Shown: positions 44,131 to 55,780, counted from the stretch's first letter. The stretch is DNA of 64,000 nt from Chara braunii (GCA_003427395.1 BFEA01000271.1:1973799-2037798); one strand, 5' to 3'. Made by a program: numbers and translations. The notes: a model not told the origin generated them from the letters alone.

Positions 44131-46612
44131 CCCGCCGGCCTAAATTTGAGGTCCTCAGTGTTGGACCTTCATCTTTCTTGTCTCTCTCATAGGTGCGAAC
44201 TACCTCGGGGGCAGTGTCAAGCAGTTCTGTTCGTGTAAACCAGCGGTCGTCCTCTGGTTCCTGAAAAGCGAATCTGACCTTATACTATCTCTGTGGACGA
44301 CCCCTGCCTCCTGTTCTGAAGACATCTTCACCTACGGCGCCGTCCATGTCGTACCTTCGATCCATATCTGGAGGGATCATGGACCTCCGTGATGGAAACT
44401 GTTGACTTGTGGTACAAGGCAGCAACGTGGAGGAGGTCGGCTCGTCGGGAGATGAAGAGTAGGGGATCATGGACCTCCGTGATGGAAACTGTTGACTTGA
44501 TGGAAACGTGGAGGAGGTCGGCTCGTCGGGAGATGAAGGAGAGTAGGGGGTGAAAGGGAATGGGAGGAGGGCTGACTGTTTTCTTTTTTGAAAAAGAAAA
44601 AAAAAGAACCTCAAAAATAGATCTAAGGGTTGATCATACACAGATAGCTGATTGGTGGTCTTAAGAATGTTTTCAGACACTTGGGATTCCTAGCAACTCT
44701 TCTTAGGTGGCATCAACCCTGTTATACTCAGTGACCTGCGGCTGTTCGATGCCAGAACGACCTGGTCGGTGCTGGGGTGTTGCCCTGTGACCTATTGACG
44801 CAGGAGCGTGAGGCCTGGTAGAGAGATCTGGGGATGCTTTGGGGTGGGCATTTCATGGGACAACTAAGGGTTCATGTTGGGACGATGCTGGTCGGAGCTG
44901 GGGTGAGTTGTGTTGCCCTGTAACCCAGCAGGATGTGGGGGCATGAGACCTGGAAGAGCTCAGCAGGGAGTAGGACAATGTTGGAGTGCTTTGGAAGGCT
45001 TTGTTAGGAATTTCAAGGGTTTTTTAGCATTTGTAGGACCTATGAGGTCTATTTCTATGTTTTCCGTATTGCTCACACGTTTTCTCAAGAGACCGAGGTG
45101 AGTGGGAGAAGGAGAAGGTGGGATATTACGAGTCCTACTAGCAAGGGGGCTAGTTGGTAGGACGGGAATGGGGCTCAGCAGTAGCGGAGATGGTGGCTCT
45201 GCTGCAGTAAGTCTTGCCGGAGTGGGGTACAAGGGATGGATTGGGGGGTCTGAGTCTTTTAGGTGAGTGGGCGAAGTAGATGGTGGTATATCAAGCATCC
45301 TAGTAGTGCGGGGGCTAGCTGGTAGGATGGAAATAGACTACAACAGCAACGGAGATGGTAGCTCTGTTGCCGTAAGTCTTGCCGGAGTGAGGTAAAGAGG
45401 ATTGATGGGGGGCTCCTGAGTTGGTTTCTGAATTTTGTTCAATTCTGAATTTTGTCGTAGCAATCTTTTAAGTAGCTCCAATTTTCTCTTAGCCAAAGTC
45501 GGGTAATGGCCCCGGTATCTCAAATTTTCTACATTCGATGTAATTTTCCATATGGGACGCTGGGCCCGGTTCCTAGCACGTGCTGCTCCCCACGAATAGA
45601 TTGGAGCTTTGTTCCCATTAAAAAAAAAAAAAAAAAAAAAAAAAGGCAACAACTTCGACACATGAAACACTGGGTAGGTGTGGAGGTGCGCTGGAATCTC
45701 GACTGTGTAGGATGGTCCATCCTCTCCGCCCTTAACTTCTAAGACTGGCCACGGTCCTCGATATGCAGGCAGTAACTTTTGTGAGATGTTCTCCTCAGGA
45801 GCAAACTCTTTGGACTTGACCCAGACTAAGTCGCCTACTTGAAACTGTGACGGGCGACGGTGGTTATTGGCTTGCTGGGCCTTCCTGAGGCTTTCTGTGA
45901 CAGTAGCAATCTCCTTCTTGTAGTGTAGTGCAAACTCCCTTGTACCGGGCAGTAGCCTTTGAATCTGATCCCGGTTCAGTCCCTCAAACGGTCTACGCAG
46001 TCTAAAGGACTTGTGTAACTCGTTGGGTGTGACAAGTCGCTCAGTGCACACTGTTATTGTATGCGCTAGCTGCCTTGGGAAGCATCTCATCCCAGTTAAG
46101 CTGATCGGGTTGAATATACATTCTGAGAACTTGCTGCAGGAGTTTGTTCATCTATTCAGTCTGACCGTTAGTCTCAGGATGACGGCCAGATGACATCAGC
46201 AAACTAGAGCCATAGACTCTCATCAACCCCTGCCAGTTCTGACTGGTGAACCTAGTACCTCTGTCACTAACTATTGACAGCGGGAGACCATGTTCATTGA
46301 CCCAATGATCAAAGAACTTGTCTATAACTAAATCTGTTCGTGCCTCTGCGGGAAAAGGAACAAAGACTGCATAGTTACTAAATCTATCAACTATAACCAT
46401 GACTTGGCTGTTGCCATGCCTACTCTTGACCCCAGCATCCATAAAGTCAATGGACGCAGAATCTCCCGGTCCTACGGGAATAGGCAAGGGTCTGAGAAAA
46501 CCGAGAGGGGCCCGCGTAGTGGTCTTATTCCTTTGGCAGACTTTGCAACTGCGTACATACTCTATGCAGTCGGCTTTCATACCTGGCCATGTATACGTTG
46601 TAGGGGCCGTAC
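44131..46612 (-). pseudogene. Relic E3: integrase and 3' end of an E-family element
   Basis: Minus strand: zinc-domain Cys pair YVRSCKVCQRNK (46550), core PGDSASIDFMDAGVKSR (D), VIVDRFSNYAVFVPFPAEAR, LSIVSDRGTRFTSQNW (D), MSSGRHPETNGQTE (E); a frame break; TPNELHKSFRLRRPFEGLNR; LLPAYRGPWPVLEVKGGEDG (GPY/F); then a retroposon insertion; then SQQFPSRRSMIPPDMDRRYD and the chromodomain-like end near 44330-44170. Gag to RNase H are absent: homology stops at 46612. Confidence 0.85.
44427..45644 (+). mobile_element. 1,218-bp poly(A)-tailed retroposon inserted in E3
   Basis: The insertion ends in 25 A (45620-45644) and is flanked by GGCAGCAAC (44418-44426) and GGCAACAAC (45645-45653), a 9-bp target duplication with one mismatch. 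A(n) tail plus target duplication is the mark of target-primed reverse transcription (LINE or SINE). It contains two internal tandem duplications (about 44740-44990; about 45097-45420, roughly 165-bp units) and no ORF with RT or endonuclease motifs, so it is a SINE-like or processed copy. The first roughly 40 bp are duplicated together with target sequence (44377-44540). Confidence 0.75.
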
Positions 46613-47519
46613 CCTGAAGGGCTTTCGAGCCTTAGTCGACCCCACTGCGGGTCCCATTTGGCTCGACCCGCCCACACTCATGCTAAGGGCGCGGGTCGTT
46701 CGTCCCAGGGGCATCCCCACCTAGTGCTATGAGATGGATGGGGATGGGCCGTTTGCGAGAGGGCTTTACATTGGGGGATGTAGCTCCGCTCTCGCGATAG
46801 ATGGTAACTCTTTGATCACTCGTGGCGTTTTCTCGATTCATTTAGGTGTGGCCAGGCAATTGCTCCTTCCAATACACAAGCAATCCAGGGAGTTCATTGA
46901 GGATTCATCTTCTTTTTGTGTGTAGGCCAAGCGTCATTCATTGGGCCACACACCTTTTCACTAAGCGCAGCTATCTGAAACAGTTTCTATGGCATCCTCG
47001 GGGAGCGGTGACGCCGCCCAACCCCTAGCCCCTACCATTTTGTTTTTGCTTAAGGCATCAGCGTAGCATGCACATCATCCACAGGGGACCCTTAGTCTTT
47101 CCGGGCCCTGGCATTGCACACAAGAGAGTCTTTCCACACATGCATCATCCCAAGCCACATTCCGACATCTACCAAGCATCCGACCATCAAGCCCATCCCA
47201 CATTCATAGCTTAGGCTAGGTCTATGTCCTTCCCTTGTCCATTCTCCCACCCTTGCCTGTGTCCCGCGGATCCAGTCCTGCTCAAACCATCCCATGCTAC
47301 TCACCTGCACAAGGCCACACAAGGCAAGGACCAAGTACAATCCCCATTGGGGTCAACACATCGCCCCTTCCCACAAGCCTAAGTTGTCCCTTTTCTTTCC
47401 AATCCCCTTGTGAGTTCCCTTCCCTACAAGCAAGCCATGCCATCACCTTAGTCATGCAGTCGGGGAAGATGGTTGAGTCAAACTGACCTTGTCACAAAAC
47501 TTCACTCTTTTCCACTTTT
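46613..47519. other. Gene-free spacer between E3 and E1
   Basis: No ORF with a recognisable domain; no repeat identified. C-rich towards the right end. It separates two E-family fragments of opposite orientation. Confidence 0.45.
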
Positions 47520-48060
47520 TCCTGACCATGGGGTCACTGAGACTCAATTGGTCAATCTATTCTATCGTGCCATGACCGAGCCCTTGCGTGGGCACTTCTT
47601 TGAGAAGAGTCAGGAGTCTACCATGACCTACGATACTCTGAGTAGGGAAGTGGTAGCGTTTGAAGCACGATCCATGCCAGTTTCCACTTTCTGGCATAAG
47701 GGCCTTGACAAGGGCAAGAAGTGGAAAGGCCATATCATCTCTGGCCAAGTAAAGGCCAAGGATCACTTGATCCTGACTTTAGATGAAGGTGGTATGGAGA
47801 ATGCCTGCCCGGGCCAAGATGAAGAAAGATGCAAAAGGACAACTAGTCCTAGTGGATGTAGAAGTCTTTAGAGGGAGAGTAGGGGCCCTTATAGATAGTG
47901 GGGCCACCCGCAACTATATTAGTAGAAAAGCGCTGCAGAAGCTGAAGCTGAACTTGAAAGTCCAGAAGCTAGCAGATCCCATAAGTCAGTATCCTTACTG
48001 ACAATCGCACGATGCGAATCGAGGATTACGTAGAGGAAGTCCAGGCGTACTTCCGCCTAG
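47520..48060 (+). pseudogene. E1 gag fragment fused to protease
   Basis: GVTETQLVNLFYRAMTEPLR, FFEKSQESTMTYDTLSREVV (gag), then at GAGAATGCC (about 47796) it jumps to protease RGRVGALIDSGATRNYISRK. Relative to E2 about 690 bp are deleted, including the zinc knuckle; the junction shows shared GAGAATGCC. The DSG active site is intact. Confidence 0.85.
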
Positions 48061-49177
48061 AGAAAGATGGGAAGGTAGAGAAGGTTCTCCATTTCCTCAA
48101 AGTTTACACGCCAGATTGTTAGCCGGACTCTCCTCGTAGAAGATAGCCTCCCATTTGACATGGTCCTAGGAATGGACTGGGGAGAGGCAGTAGGGGCTAC
48201 ACACCACTTGAGAGAGCACGAGTGTAGGTTCCCTAGTCCATCAGGCAAAGTCAAGACGGCTCGTTTGTTCCATGTGTTAGGAGTAGACAACTCTCTGGCA
48301 CATTGTTGTCTTAGTGCTCCCGCGTTCGTGCGATTGGTGAAGAAGTAGCAGTTAGAAGAACAGGTTTTTGTGGCCTATGTTAGGCCTGTTAGTGAGCGTA
48401 CGGAAGATAAACCTATAGATCCTTTTATTGCCAAGTTGCTGGAAGAGTATATAGACTTAGCTAAGCCACCTATAGGAGTAGTGCAGCGGTCTATCCAGCA
48501 TCGTATTGAGATAGAGCCTGGCAGTAGGACTCCTAGGGAGCTATCTACAAAATGTCCCCAAGGGAGCTAGAGGAGCTGCGCAAGCAGTTAGATGAGCTCC
48601 TCGAGAAGGGTTGGATTAGGCCCAGTTCATCTCCTTTTGGGGCACCTGTTCTTTTTGTCCCCAAGAAGGAGGGAGAGCTTAGAATGTGTATCGACTATAG
48701 GGGTCTTAATGCCATCACAGTGAAGTATGCAGAACCGCTGCCCTTATAGATGATCTGTTGGATCGGGTGCAAGGCTGCAAATATTTCTCAAAGATAGATT
48801 TGATGCCCTTTGGACTAACCAATGCGACAACTACATTCCAGCCCTGTATGGTTACATAGATTCGTGGCAGTATACCTAGATGATATTTCAGTTTCTAGTA
48901 AGACCCTCCAGGAGCATGAGGGCCATCTGCGGCAAGTCTTGGAGAAGCTAAGAAAAGCTAACTTCAAGATTAACGCAAAGAGGTGCGAGTCGGCCAAGAC
49001 GCAAGTTTTGTACTTCGGCCACATCTTAGATGGGGATGGCATAAAGCCTGAGGATAGCAAGATAGCAGCGATTAGAGATTGGCCAACACGCTGTACATTG
49101 ACAAAATTGTGGTCGTTTCTAGGCCTAGCGAATTACTCCAGGAAGTTCGTGAGGAAGTTTTCTACCATCGCTGCACC
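48061..49177 (+). pseudogene. E1 protease end and RT (deleted palm)
   Basis: PFDMVLGMDWGEAVGATHHL (protease ILG loop), [20 protein letters not shown] and [20 protein letters not shown] (RT). At 48801-48807 about 110 bp including [11 protein letters not shown] are missing relative to E2, joined at a shared GATTTGATGCCC-like stretch. VYLDDISVSS keeps YLDD. Thumb: FLGLANYSRKFVRKFSTIAA. Interrupted at 49177 by E2. Confidence 0.88.
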
Positions 49178-50180
49178 TGAAACGGTATTCACCTGTTAGC
49201 AGTACCGGATGCAGGTCCCAGGGCTCGATCCCTAGCCCTCACTTTACCTGTGTACAGTATCAGTGTTAACCCCGAGTGTTTGAACCCGTGACCTGCGTTT
49301 TGAGAGTTGTTGTTGTCTGTCGTAGGTCTGTGTAATGGTAGGGGTTCGATCTGTAGATCTGTTAAGTAGGAGTCACAGCCCTGTAGAGGTCGTAGCTGTA
49401 GGAATCCTGAAAGGTCAAGGTCGTAGCTGCTGCAATCCTGAAAGGTCAAGGTCGTAGTTGCTACAATACTCGAAAGGCCAAGTCCTCAGAGTTCCGGAAG
49501 GTCCGGAAGTGGCCTTTCGAAGCTGCCTCACGTTTTAGTCAGAGGCAAGTGGGCAAGTGGTGAGCCCAGATGCATTACGTCGGCAGTGCGACTGCATTGA
49601 GTTGGCCGTGCAAGCCCATGCGGTCAGCGGTACCGGTCCAGCAGTCCCAGTCCAATCTAGCAAGTACCATGAGGGACTGTGTGCACCATAGGCCTAGTGG
49701 AGAGGGGCAGACCAACGAGTTACTAAAGTATAAATCAAGAGGCAGCGCCCAACCATTCATTCATTCCTGTGTAAGCCATGCGGAAGCGCTGCTACAACGA
49801 CTTGTGCGAGGTGNTCGGCAGTGGGCCCGAAGACGAAGTGGGCAAGAAGGAAGCTTGGCCATAGCGATAGGGTAGGCAGCGGCCATAACCGCCATAGCTG
49901 ATAGGAGAGAGAGAGGCGTGTGCGAGTGTACAGTGGGTTGCGTGTGGGATATCCAGGGTGATCCAGAGTTGAAGTGTGAGCGAACAGTGGTCTTGGACAC
50001 AGTGACGAGAGTTGGGATGTATAGGTGTTGGTGCACCATAGCCTGTTGAAGCGAGTTTGCATCTGAACTGTGTTCTTGGGTTTCCATATCTCTGAGCTTT
50101 GAGTTGGGTACTATGTGCCAGTGTGAATCACCATTTGTTTGTATGCATGCGAAGCGAAGAAGAAAGTGAGTCTGATTGCA
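49178..50180 (+). repeat. 5' LTR of E2
   Basis: Contains TATAAAT at 49729-49735 in GTATAAATCAAGAGGC, likely the LTR core promoter, with transcription start expected about 25-35 bp downstream. One N at 49814. Confidence 0.93.
49729..49735 (+). promoter_or_regulatory. TATA box of the E2 5' LTR
   Basis: TATAAAT, present at the same place in the 3' LTR (57715-57721). Confidence 0.65.
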
Positions 50181-50181
50181 C

Positions 50182-50195
50182 TAGTATCAGAGCTG
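50182..50195 (+). promoter_or_regulatory. Primer binding site of E2
   Basis: TAGTATCAGAGCTGGTA lies one base after the LTR end TTGCA; it matches initiator tRNA-Met TGGTATCAGAGC except for one base. Confidence 0.85.
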
Positions 50196-50350
50196 GTACT
50201 CGCTATCTCACGCGCCATCGCCGTTGCAGAAGGGGAGAGACGCGCGCCATCATAGGGCGCCATAGCTGAAGTGCGCCACCGTCAAGAAGTCCGCCATAGC
50301 TGCGCTGCGGAGGAAGGTGACGCGTACCTGCACAGAGGACAACGACGAAG

Positions 50351-50455
<105 letters not shown>

Positions 50456-50818
50456 AGTCAAGATTGGTTTACCACGTACCTGCGCTGAAGATATTGTCCC
50501 GAAGAGAGAGAGGGAGGAGTAACGTAAGATTGGTTGTGCGGTCCAAGATGAAGTAGCGACCATAGCCGCGAAGATCGGGACGCGGAGGAGAGAGGAAGGT
50601 GAAGTAGAGAAGGGAGGAGAGACTGGACATGAAAGAGAAGACATAGTAGAGGCAGAAGGAAGGAAGGACAACGAAGTTGACGACGAACATAGCCGAGGGT
50701 GAAAAAAAAAAAAAAAAAAAAAAGGAGAGAAAAAGGGCGAGAAAGAAGAAAGGTGGAGGAGGAAGAGAAGGGAGGTTGGCAAGGAAGAAGGTGCTGGCAG
50801 CCATAGCCGACCTAGAGG

Positions 50819-50926
50819 TTGACTGGGCATTGACCAGAGGGTTGACCGGAGCGTTGACCGGGGTGTGACCGCATTGACCGGGCGTTGACCAAGGCGTTGA
50901 TCGGAGCCGTTGACCACGATTTTGAC
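50819..50926 (+). promoter_or_regulatory. Cluster of eight TTGAC motifs in the E2 leader
   Basis: TTGAC followed by C or T occurs eight times in about 108 bp, all in one orientation, mostly as GTTGACCGG or GTTGACCA. TTGAC[CT] is the plant W-box core bound by WRKY factors; function here is inference. Confidence 0.6.
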
Positions 50927-51281
50927 CAAGCTGGAGTTGGTATAATCTCGCCAAGCCCTTAGCCTATCCCCTCGCCCTATGGATGTGCACTCCCTTATGG
51001 TACTTGCTGAGTTTGAGTCTGTCTGTCTCTTCTTTCTGCATTGAGTCTCTTCTGTCCAGGTGATAGGACTTCGTGTATGAAGGATAGGGCCTCGTTGACC
51101 AAACCCACACGGGCTGAGAGGGGCTAAAGACTATGTCTGACGACTCGACTGTTTCGGAGGACACGAACCCTCTCAAGGGCCGGTACTAACCGGCGGGCTG
51201 CTCGGTGTGGCACGGTAGGCCCAAAATCCGAGTTGCGGGCTGCACAACGGGCCGTCTAAGTCTTGAGAGGATCTACTGACC

Positions 51282-51349
51282 GCGTCGTCCTGTTTGCGAC
51301 GTTAAAGAATTCCTGAGGAGTTACGGGGGATCTCCTTAAATGCCTCCTG
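51282..51349 (+). promoter_or_regulatory. Conserved leader block shared with A and B
   Basis: Aligned with the minus strand of 25111-25174, 57 of 64 bases are identical, although the gag genes downstream are of different families. AGGAG ... CTCCT inside can form a short stem in both. Located 180 bp before gag. Not a shared reading frame. Confidence 0.75.
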
Positions 51350-51528
51350 GTCAGCAACAGATCCTGTAGTGACAGCTGTAGTATTAGAGTCCAGGCTAGA
51401 GACCATAGTTGACGGGGTTCTATACGGATCCTGTGGTCCATAGACCTAGTCAATCTTAGGTAAGTCGGTCAGGGGGGTCGTCTAAGTAGTGAGGAGCGGA
51501 ACCGTCACTTGGTTGTGCATCTGTCACC

Positions 51529-53465
51529 ATGGTAGACACGCGTACAAGAAGGAGCACCTCCCCTTATACAACAGAGCAGGATGCGAAGGCCACCGCCATC
51601 CTGAAAGAGAGAAGGGAGAAGGAGGAGGCCAAGAAGAAGGCCTTGATAGAAGAACAGGCGGCCAAGTTGAAGAAGATTGAGGAGGAGATGGCCAGAGAAA
51701 AAGAGAGGTTAAAGAAAGAAGAAGAAGAGAAGCTCAAGGCGGTAGAAGAGGAGGAAGAGGTAGAATAACCGCCGCTGGAAAGGCGAAGGACAGGAGGAAG
51801 AGGAGAATCCAGTGGAACGAAGGAAGATTAGATGGAGAAGAAGATTACGGAGTGGGTTGCTGGTTTATCCCAGGGAGAAGAAGAGGAGGCACTAATGTAT
51901 GTGCCCGGGGAAGAACAAGAGGCGGCCATGAGAGAGTGGGATGCGCAAGAAGACCCACTCAAGCGGCAGGCTATAAAAGATGAGAAGAGGATGGAGTGGA
52001 AGTTTCGACTGACGAGGGAGAAGAAAAGGAGAATGGAGGCGGCGAGCCAGGCGGCGAAAGAATTGGAGGATGTAAAGAAGCAAAGAGCGCTGATGGCGAC
52101 ACAGGTGGACCTACAAGGAAGATGGAGATCATGGCGAGAAACATCAAGCGCCTGGCCCAGGTCCAGGAAGAACAATATCTGTTTGGTAGAGGTCAGGACA
52201 TTGCCTTGCGCTCTATACGTCTGGGACTCAGGGACTTTGCCAGGGAATTAGCGACGCAGGTGGGCTCAGAGGTGAAGGCCCACCTAGAGGGCACGAAGCG
52301 TTATTGCACGGGCGCCATAGAAGGCACCAGACTGACTGCTCCCAAGGAGGAGGAAACAAGTCCCAGAACGGAGCCTGTCAAGGTCAAGTTCCCTGACTCC
52401 TATAGCGGGAAGAAAGAGGAGAATTTTGACAATTGGGAAGCCAATGTCAAAACTTACGTACATCTAGAGGAGGTCCCCCCAGACGAGCATGTCCTTATCG
52501 CTGCCAACTGTATTGATGATTTAGTCGCTTATTCTGCGTTCACTCCCCTCACTGACTTCCTTAAGTTATTGCGCGAACGATTCGCAGATGTCTCGCGCAG
52601 TGTTAAAGCCTATGATAGATTGCAAACCATCCACTCTCGTTAGTGGAAGAGTGCAAGAGCACTCAGAGGGGTGATGGACGAGCTAGTCGTCGTCCCGGAC
52701 CATGGGGTCACTGAGACCCAACTGGTCAACCTCTTCTATCGTGCAATGCCCGAACAGTTGTGCGGGCATTTCTTTGAGAAGAGTCAGCAGCCTACCATGA
52801 CCTACGACGCCTTGAGCAGGGAAGTGGTAGCCTTTGAAGCACGGTCCATGTCAATCTCCAGTTTTTGGCATAAGGACCTAGACAAGGGCAAAAAGTGGAA
52901 AGGTCGCACCATCTCAGGACAGGTCAAGACCAAGGATCGCTTGATCCTTACCTTAGATGAGGGTGGTGTAGACGAAGTCCCCTACGAACAGATTGAGTGG
53001 GGGCTTGAGGAAGAGGACAGTAGCGTTAGTCAGGGGAGGACCTACGTTGCTATCGCGGCTGGAGAGAGGTCGTAAGGAGGAGGTAGAGGCCAGGGCCAAG
53101 GGGGTCGGTCCTCAGGGGACCGTTCCCAGAGCGATCAGGGGGTTGGCGATAGAGGAGGAAACCGTCAAGTGGGAGGAAGGGGTCAACGTCCCCTGCAAAA
53201 CCGTTTGGGGAATGGGTCGCCTAATAGAGGGAATATGTCACCGAATAGGGGAAACAGGGCACCCTCTTGGAGAGGCCGTTGGCACCCAGGGTTATCACAG
53301 GCCCGGCCTTGGGAAGGCTTGGGCGTGGACCAGCGCTTATGGCAACAGCGTGTGGATCAGGGGCAGTGCATATATTGCGGTGACCTTGGCCACATCATCA
53401 AATATTGTCCACAGTATAGAGAGGCCCGTTCGGCTGCCCAAGGGCCAAAACGCAGCCGTTGGTAG
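51529..53465 (+). pseudogene. E2 gag with CCHC knuckle (broken)
   Basis: MVDTRTRRSTSPYTTEQDAK begins a Glu/Lys-rich coiled coil (about residues 20-80). A stop (about 51766), a second stop (51831), and a frameshift near 52140. The capsid part reads VKVKFPDSYSGKKEENFDNW, FLKLLRERFADVSRSVKAYD, a TAG at 52641, GVTETQLVNLFYRAMPEQLC and YDALSREVVAFEARSMSISS. Another frame gives Arg/Gly/Asn-rich sequence and the knuckle CIYCGDLGHIIKYC at 53367-53408. Confidence 0.88.
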
Positions 53466-53599
53466 GGGTAGCAACTGCCCCTACCACGAGGCCATGTGGA
53501 GTAGCGAGAACGAGCCGGCAAGAAACTCCCACACTACATGTGCCGATGGCAATGGTTGCAGGCCGGTGCCTGTATAGCTGTCCAGAGACTGCTTGTGTC

Positions 53600-54080
53600 A
53601 GAGTCTCTCTAGGCACTTCCCTCGCAGGTGTGGCCGATGAGTTAAAGGAGAGAATGCCCGCCTGGGGCAAGATGCAGAAGGAGAGTAGGGGGCAACTAGT
53701 TTTAGTAGACCTAGAGATTTTCAGAGGTAGAGTAGGGGCCCTAGTAGATAGTGGGGCCACGCGCAACTATATTAGTAGAAAGGCGCTGCAAAAGTTGAAG
53801 TTAGGGCTAAAAGTCCAGAAGTTAACAGACCTCATAGTGAGTATCCTCGCAGACAATCACACAATGTGAGTAGAGGATTACATAGAGGGAGTCCAGGCGT
53901 ACTTTCGCCTAGAGAAAGATGGGAAAATGGAGAAAGTTCTCCATTCCCTGACTCTCCTCGTAGAGGACAACCTTCCCTTCGATATAGTCTTAGGAATGGA
54001 CTGGGGAGAGGCATTCGGGGCCACACTCCATTTGAGAGAGCACGAGTGTAGTTCCCCTGGCCCGCCAGGCGGGGTCAAGA
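53600..54080 (+). pseudogene. E2 protease (DSG intact, frameshifted)
   Basis: LVLVDLEIFRGRVGALVDSG, ATRNYISRKALQKLKLGLKV; stop at 53867; the next frame has LPFDIVLGMDWGEAFGATLH. The catalytic DSGA and ILG-type loop are both visible. Confidence 0.88.
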
Positions 54081-55150
54081 CTGGCTGTCTGTTTCATGTA
54101 TCAGGAGTAGACAACACCCTGGCACATTGCTGCCTTAGCGCTCCTGCATTCGCGAGGTTAGTGAAGGAGCAGCTAGAAGAACAGGTTTTTCTAGCCTATG
54201 TTAGGCCAATTACTGAGCGTAAAGAAGAAAAGCCCATAGATCCCGCCATTGCCAAGCTGCTAGAAGAGTACACAGATCTAGCTAAGCCGCCTACAGGGGT
54301 AGTCTCGTGGCCCATCCAGCATCGCATTGAGATCGAACCTGGCAACAGGACTCCTAAAGGAGCAGTGTATAGGATGTCCCCGCGGGAATTGGAGGAGTTG
54401 GGCAAGCAGTTAGATGAACTCCTAGAGAAGGGTTGGATTAGGCCCAGTTCGTCTCCATTTGGAGCACCTGTTCTATTTGTCCCAAAGGAGGAGGGAGAGC
54501 TTAGAATGTGCATTGACTATAGGGGTCTCAATGCTATCACTGTGAAGAATGCGGAGCTGTTGCCCCGTATAAATGATCTTTTAGATCGGATGCAGGATTG
54601 CAAGTATTTTTCAAAGATAAACTTGAAGTCCGGATATCATCAGATAGAGGTCCATCCTGATGGTCAGTATAAGACCGCGTTCCGGACTAGATATGGGCAC
54701 TACGAGTTTATAGTTATGCCCTTTGGACTAACCAACGCGCTAGCAACTTTTCAGCGTTGTATGAATGACTTGTTTAGGCCGTGGTTAAACAGGTTTGTGG
54801 TAGTCTACTTAGATGACATTCTAGTGTTCAGTAGGACCCTCAAGGAGCACGAGGGTCATCTAAGGCAAGTCTTGGAGAAGCTGAGAGAGGCCAACTTCAA
54901 GATCAATGCAAAGAAATGTGAATCGGCAAAGACCCAAGTTTTGTATTTAGGCCATGTCTTAGATGGAGACGACATCAAACCAGAAGATAGTAAGATCGAA
55001 GCGATTAGAGATTGGCCTACACCCCGCACGTTGACAAGGTTGCGGTCCTTCTTAGGCCTAGCTAACTATTATAGGAAGTTTGTGAGAAACTTCCCCACCA
55101 TCGCTACACCTCTTCGCAGGTTGCTGAAGAAGGAAACAATCTGCAAGTGA
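53927..55150 (+). CDS. E2 reverse transcriptase, 407-residue open frame
   Basis: The frame opens in the protease C-terminus and covers the [102 protein letters not shown] (YLDD at 54806-54817), VLYLGHVLDGDDIKPEDSKI and LRSFLGLANYYRKFVRNFPT. The first catalytic Asp, normally in KIDLKSGY, is Asn here (KINLKSGY), so the enzyme is probably inactive despite the open frame. Ends at a TGA just before RNase H. Confidence 0.88.
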   Translation: MEKVLHSLTLLVEDNLPFDIVLGMDWGEAFGATLHLREHECSSPGPPGGVKTGCLFHVSGVDNTLAHCCLSAPAFARLVKEQLEEQVFLAYVRPITERKEEKPIDPAIAKLLEEYTDLAKPPTGVVSWPIQHRIEIEPGNRTPKGAVYRMSPRELEELGKQLDELLEKGWIRPSSSPFGAPVLFVPKEEGELRMCIDYRGLNAITVKNAELLPRINDLLDRMQDCKYFSKINLKSGYHQIEVHPDGQYKTAFRTRYGHYEFIVMPFGLTNALATFQRCMNDLFRPWLNRFVVVYLDDILVFSRTLKEHEGHLRQVLEKLREANFKINAKKCESAKTQVLYLGHVLDGDDIKPEDSKIEAIRDWPTPRTLTRLRSFLGLANYYRKFVRNFPTIATPLRRLLKKETICK

Positions 55151-55780
55151 GACAAGGACTGCACGTCTGCAATGAGGAAATTGAAGCAGGCGTTGATAGA
55201 GTACCCGGTCCTTAAGGTAGCCGATTCGTCCTTACCTTTTGTCGTTAGGACAAATGCGAGCTAGTACGGTATAGGTGTTGTATTACAGCAAGACGATGGC
55301 AACGGATATAGACCCGTAGAGTTTATGTTCGCTAGGATGCCTTCAGAGAAGGTAGCAATATCTACGTATGAGAGGGAACTCTACGCTCTCAGGCAAGCAT
55401 TAGAACACTGGAAGCATTACTTGCCTGGGAGGCACTTCAAAGTCTATTCAGACCACGAGGCATTAAGGTGGCTGAAAACGCAGGCCAAGATGACACCTAA
55501 GCTTACTAGGTGGGCCACAGAGTTAGACCAATATGACTTTGAGCTTAAGCCAGTCAAAGGGAAGTATAATGTAGTTGCGGACGCTCTGAGTAGGAGAGCT
55601 GACTACTTTGGAGCAATAGCTCATTATCCAGATATAGGGAGAGACCTGCAGCAAAAAGTTAGAGAGGCGTACGCGCAGGACCCTATCTATGGTGACCTCC
55701 TCAAGAGAGTAAAGGAGGCCCCACAGTCCGAACCAGACTACCGCACTACTCATGGCTGCTATTCGAGAAGACTAATGTAG
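55151..55780 (+). pseudogene. E2 RNase H (catalytic Asp replaced)
   Basis: PFVVRTNAS then a stop and YGIGVVLQQDDGNGYRPVEF: TNAS replaces TDAS, losing the first Asp. STYERELYALRQALEHWKHY (Glu), FKVYSDHEALRWL (Asp), NVVADALSRRADYFGAIA (last Asp) remain. Confidence 0.88.
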
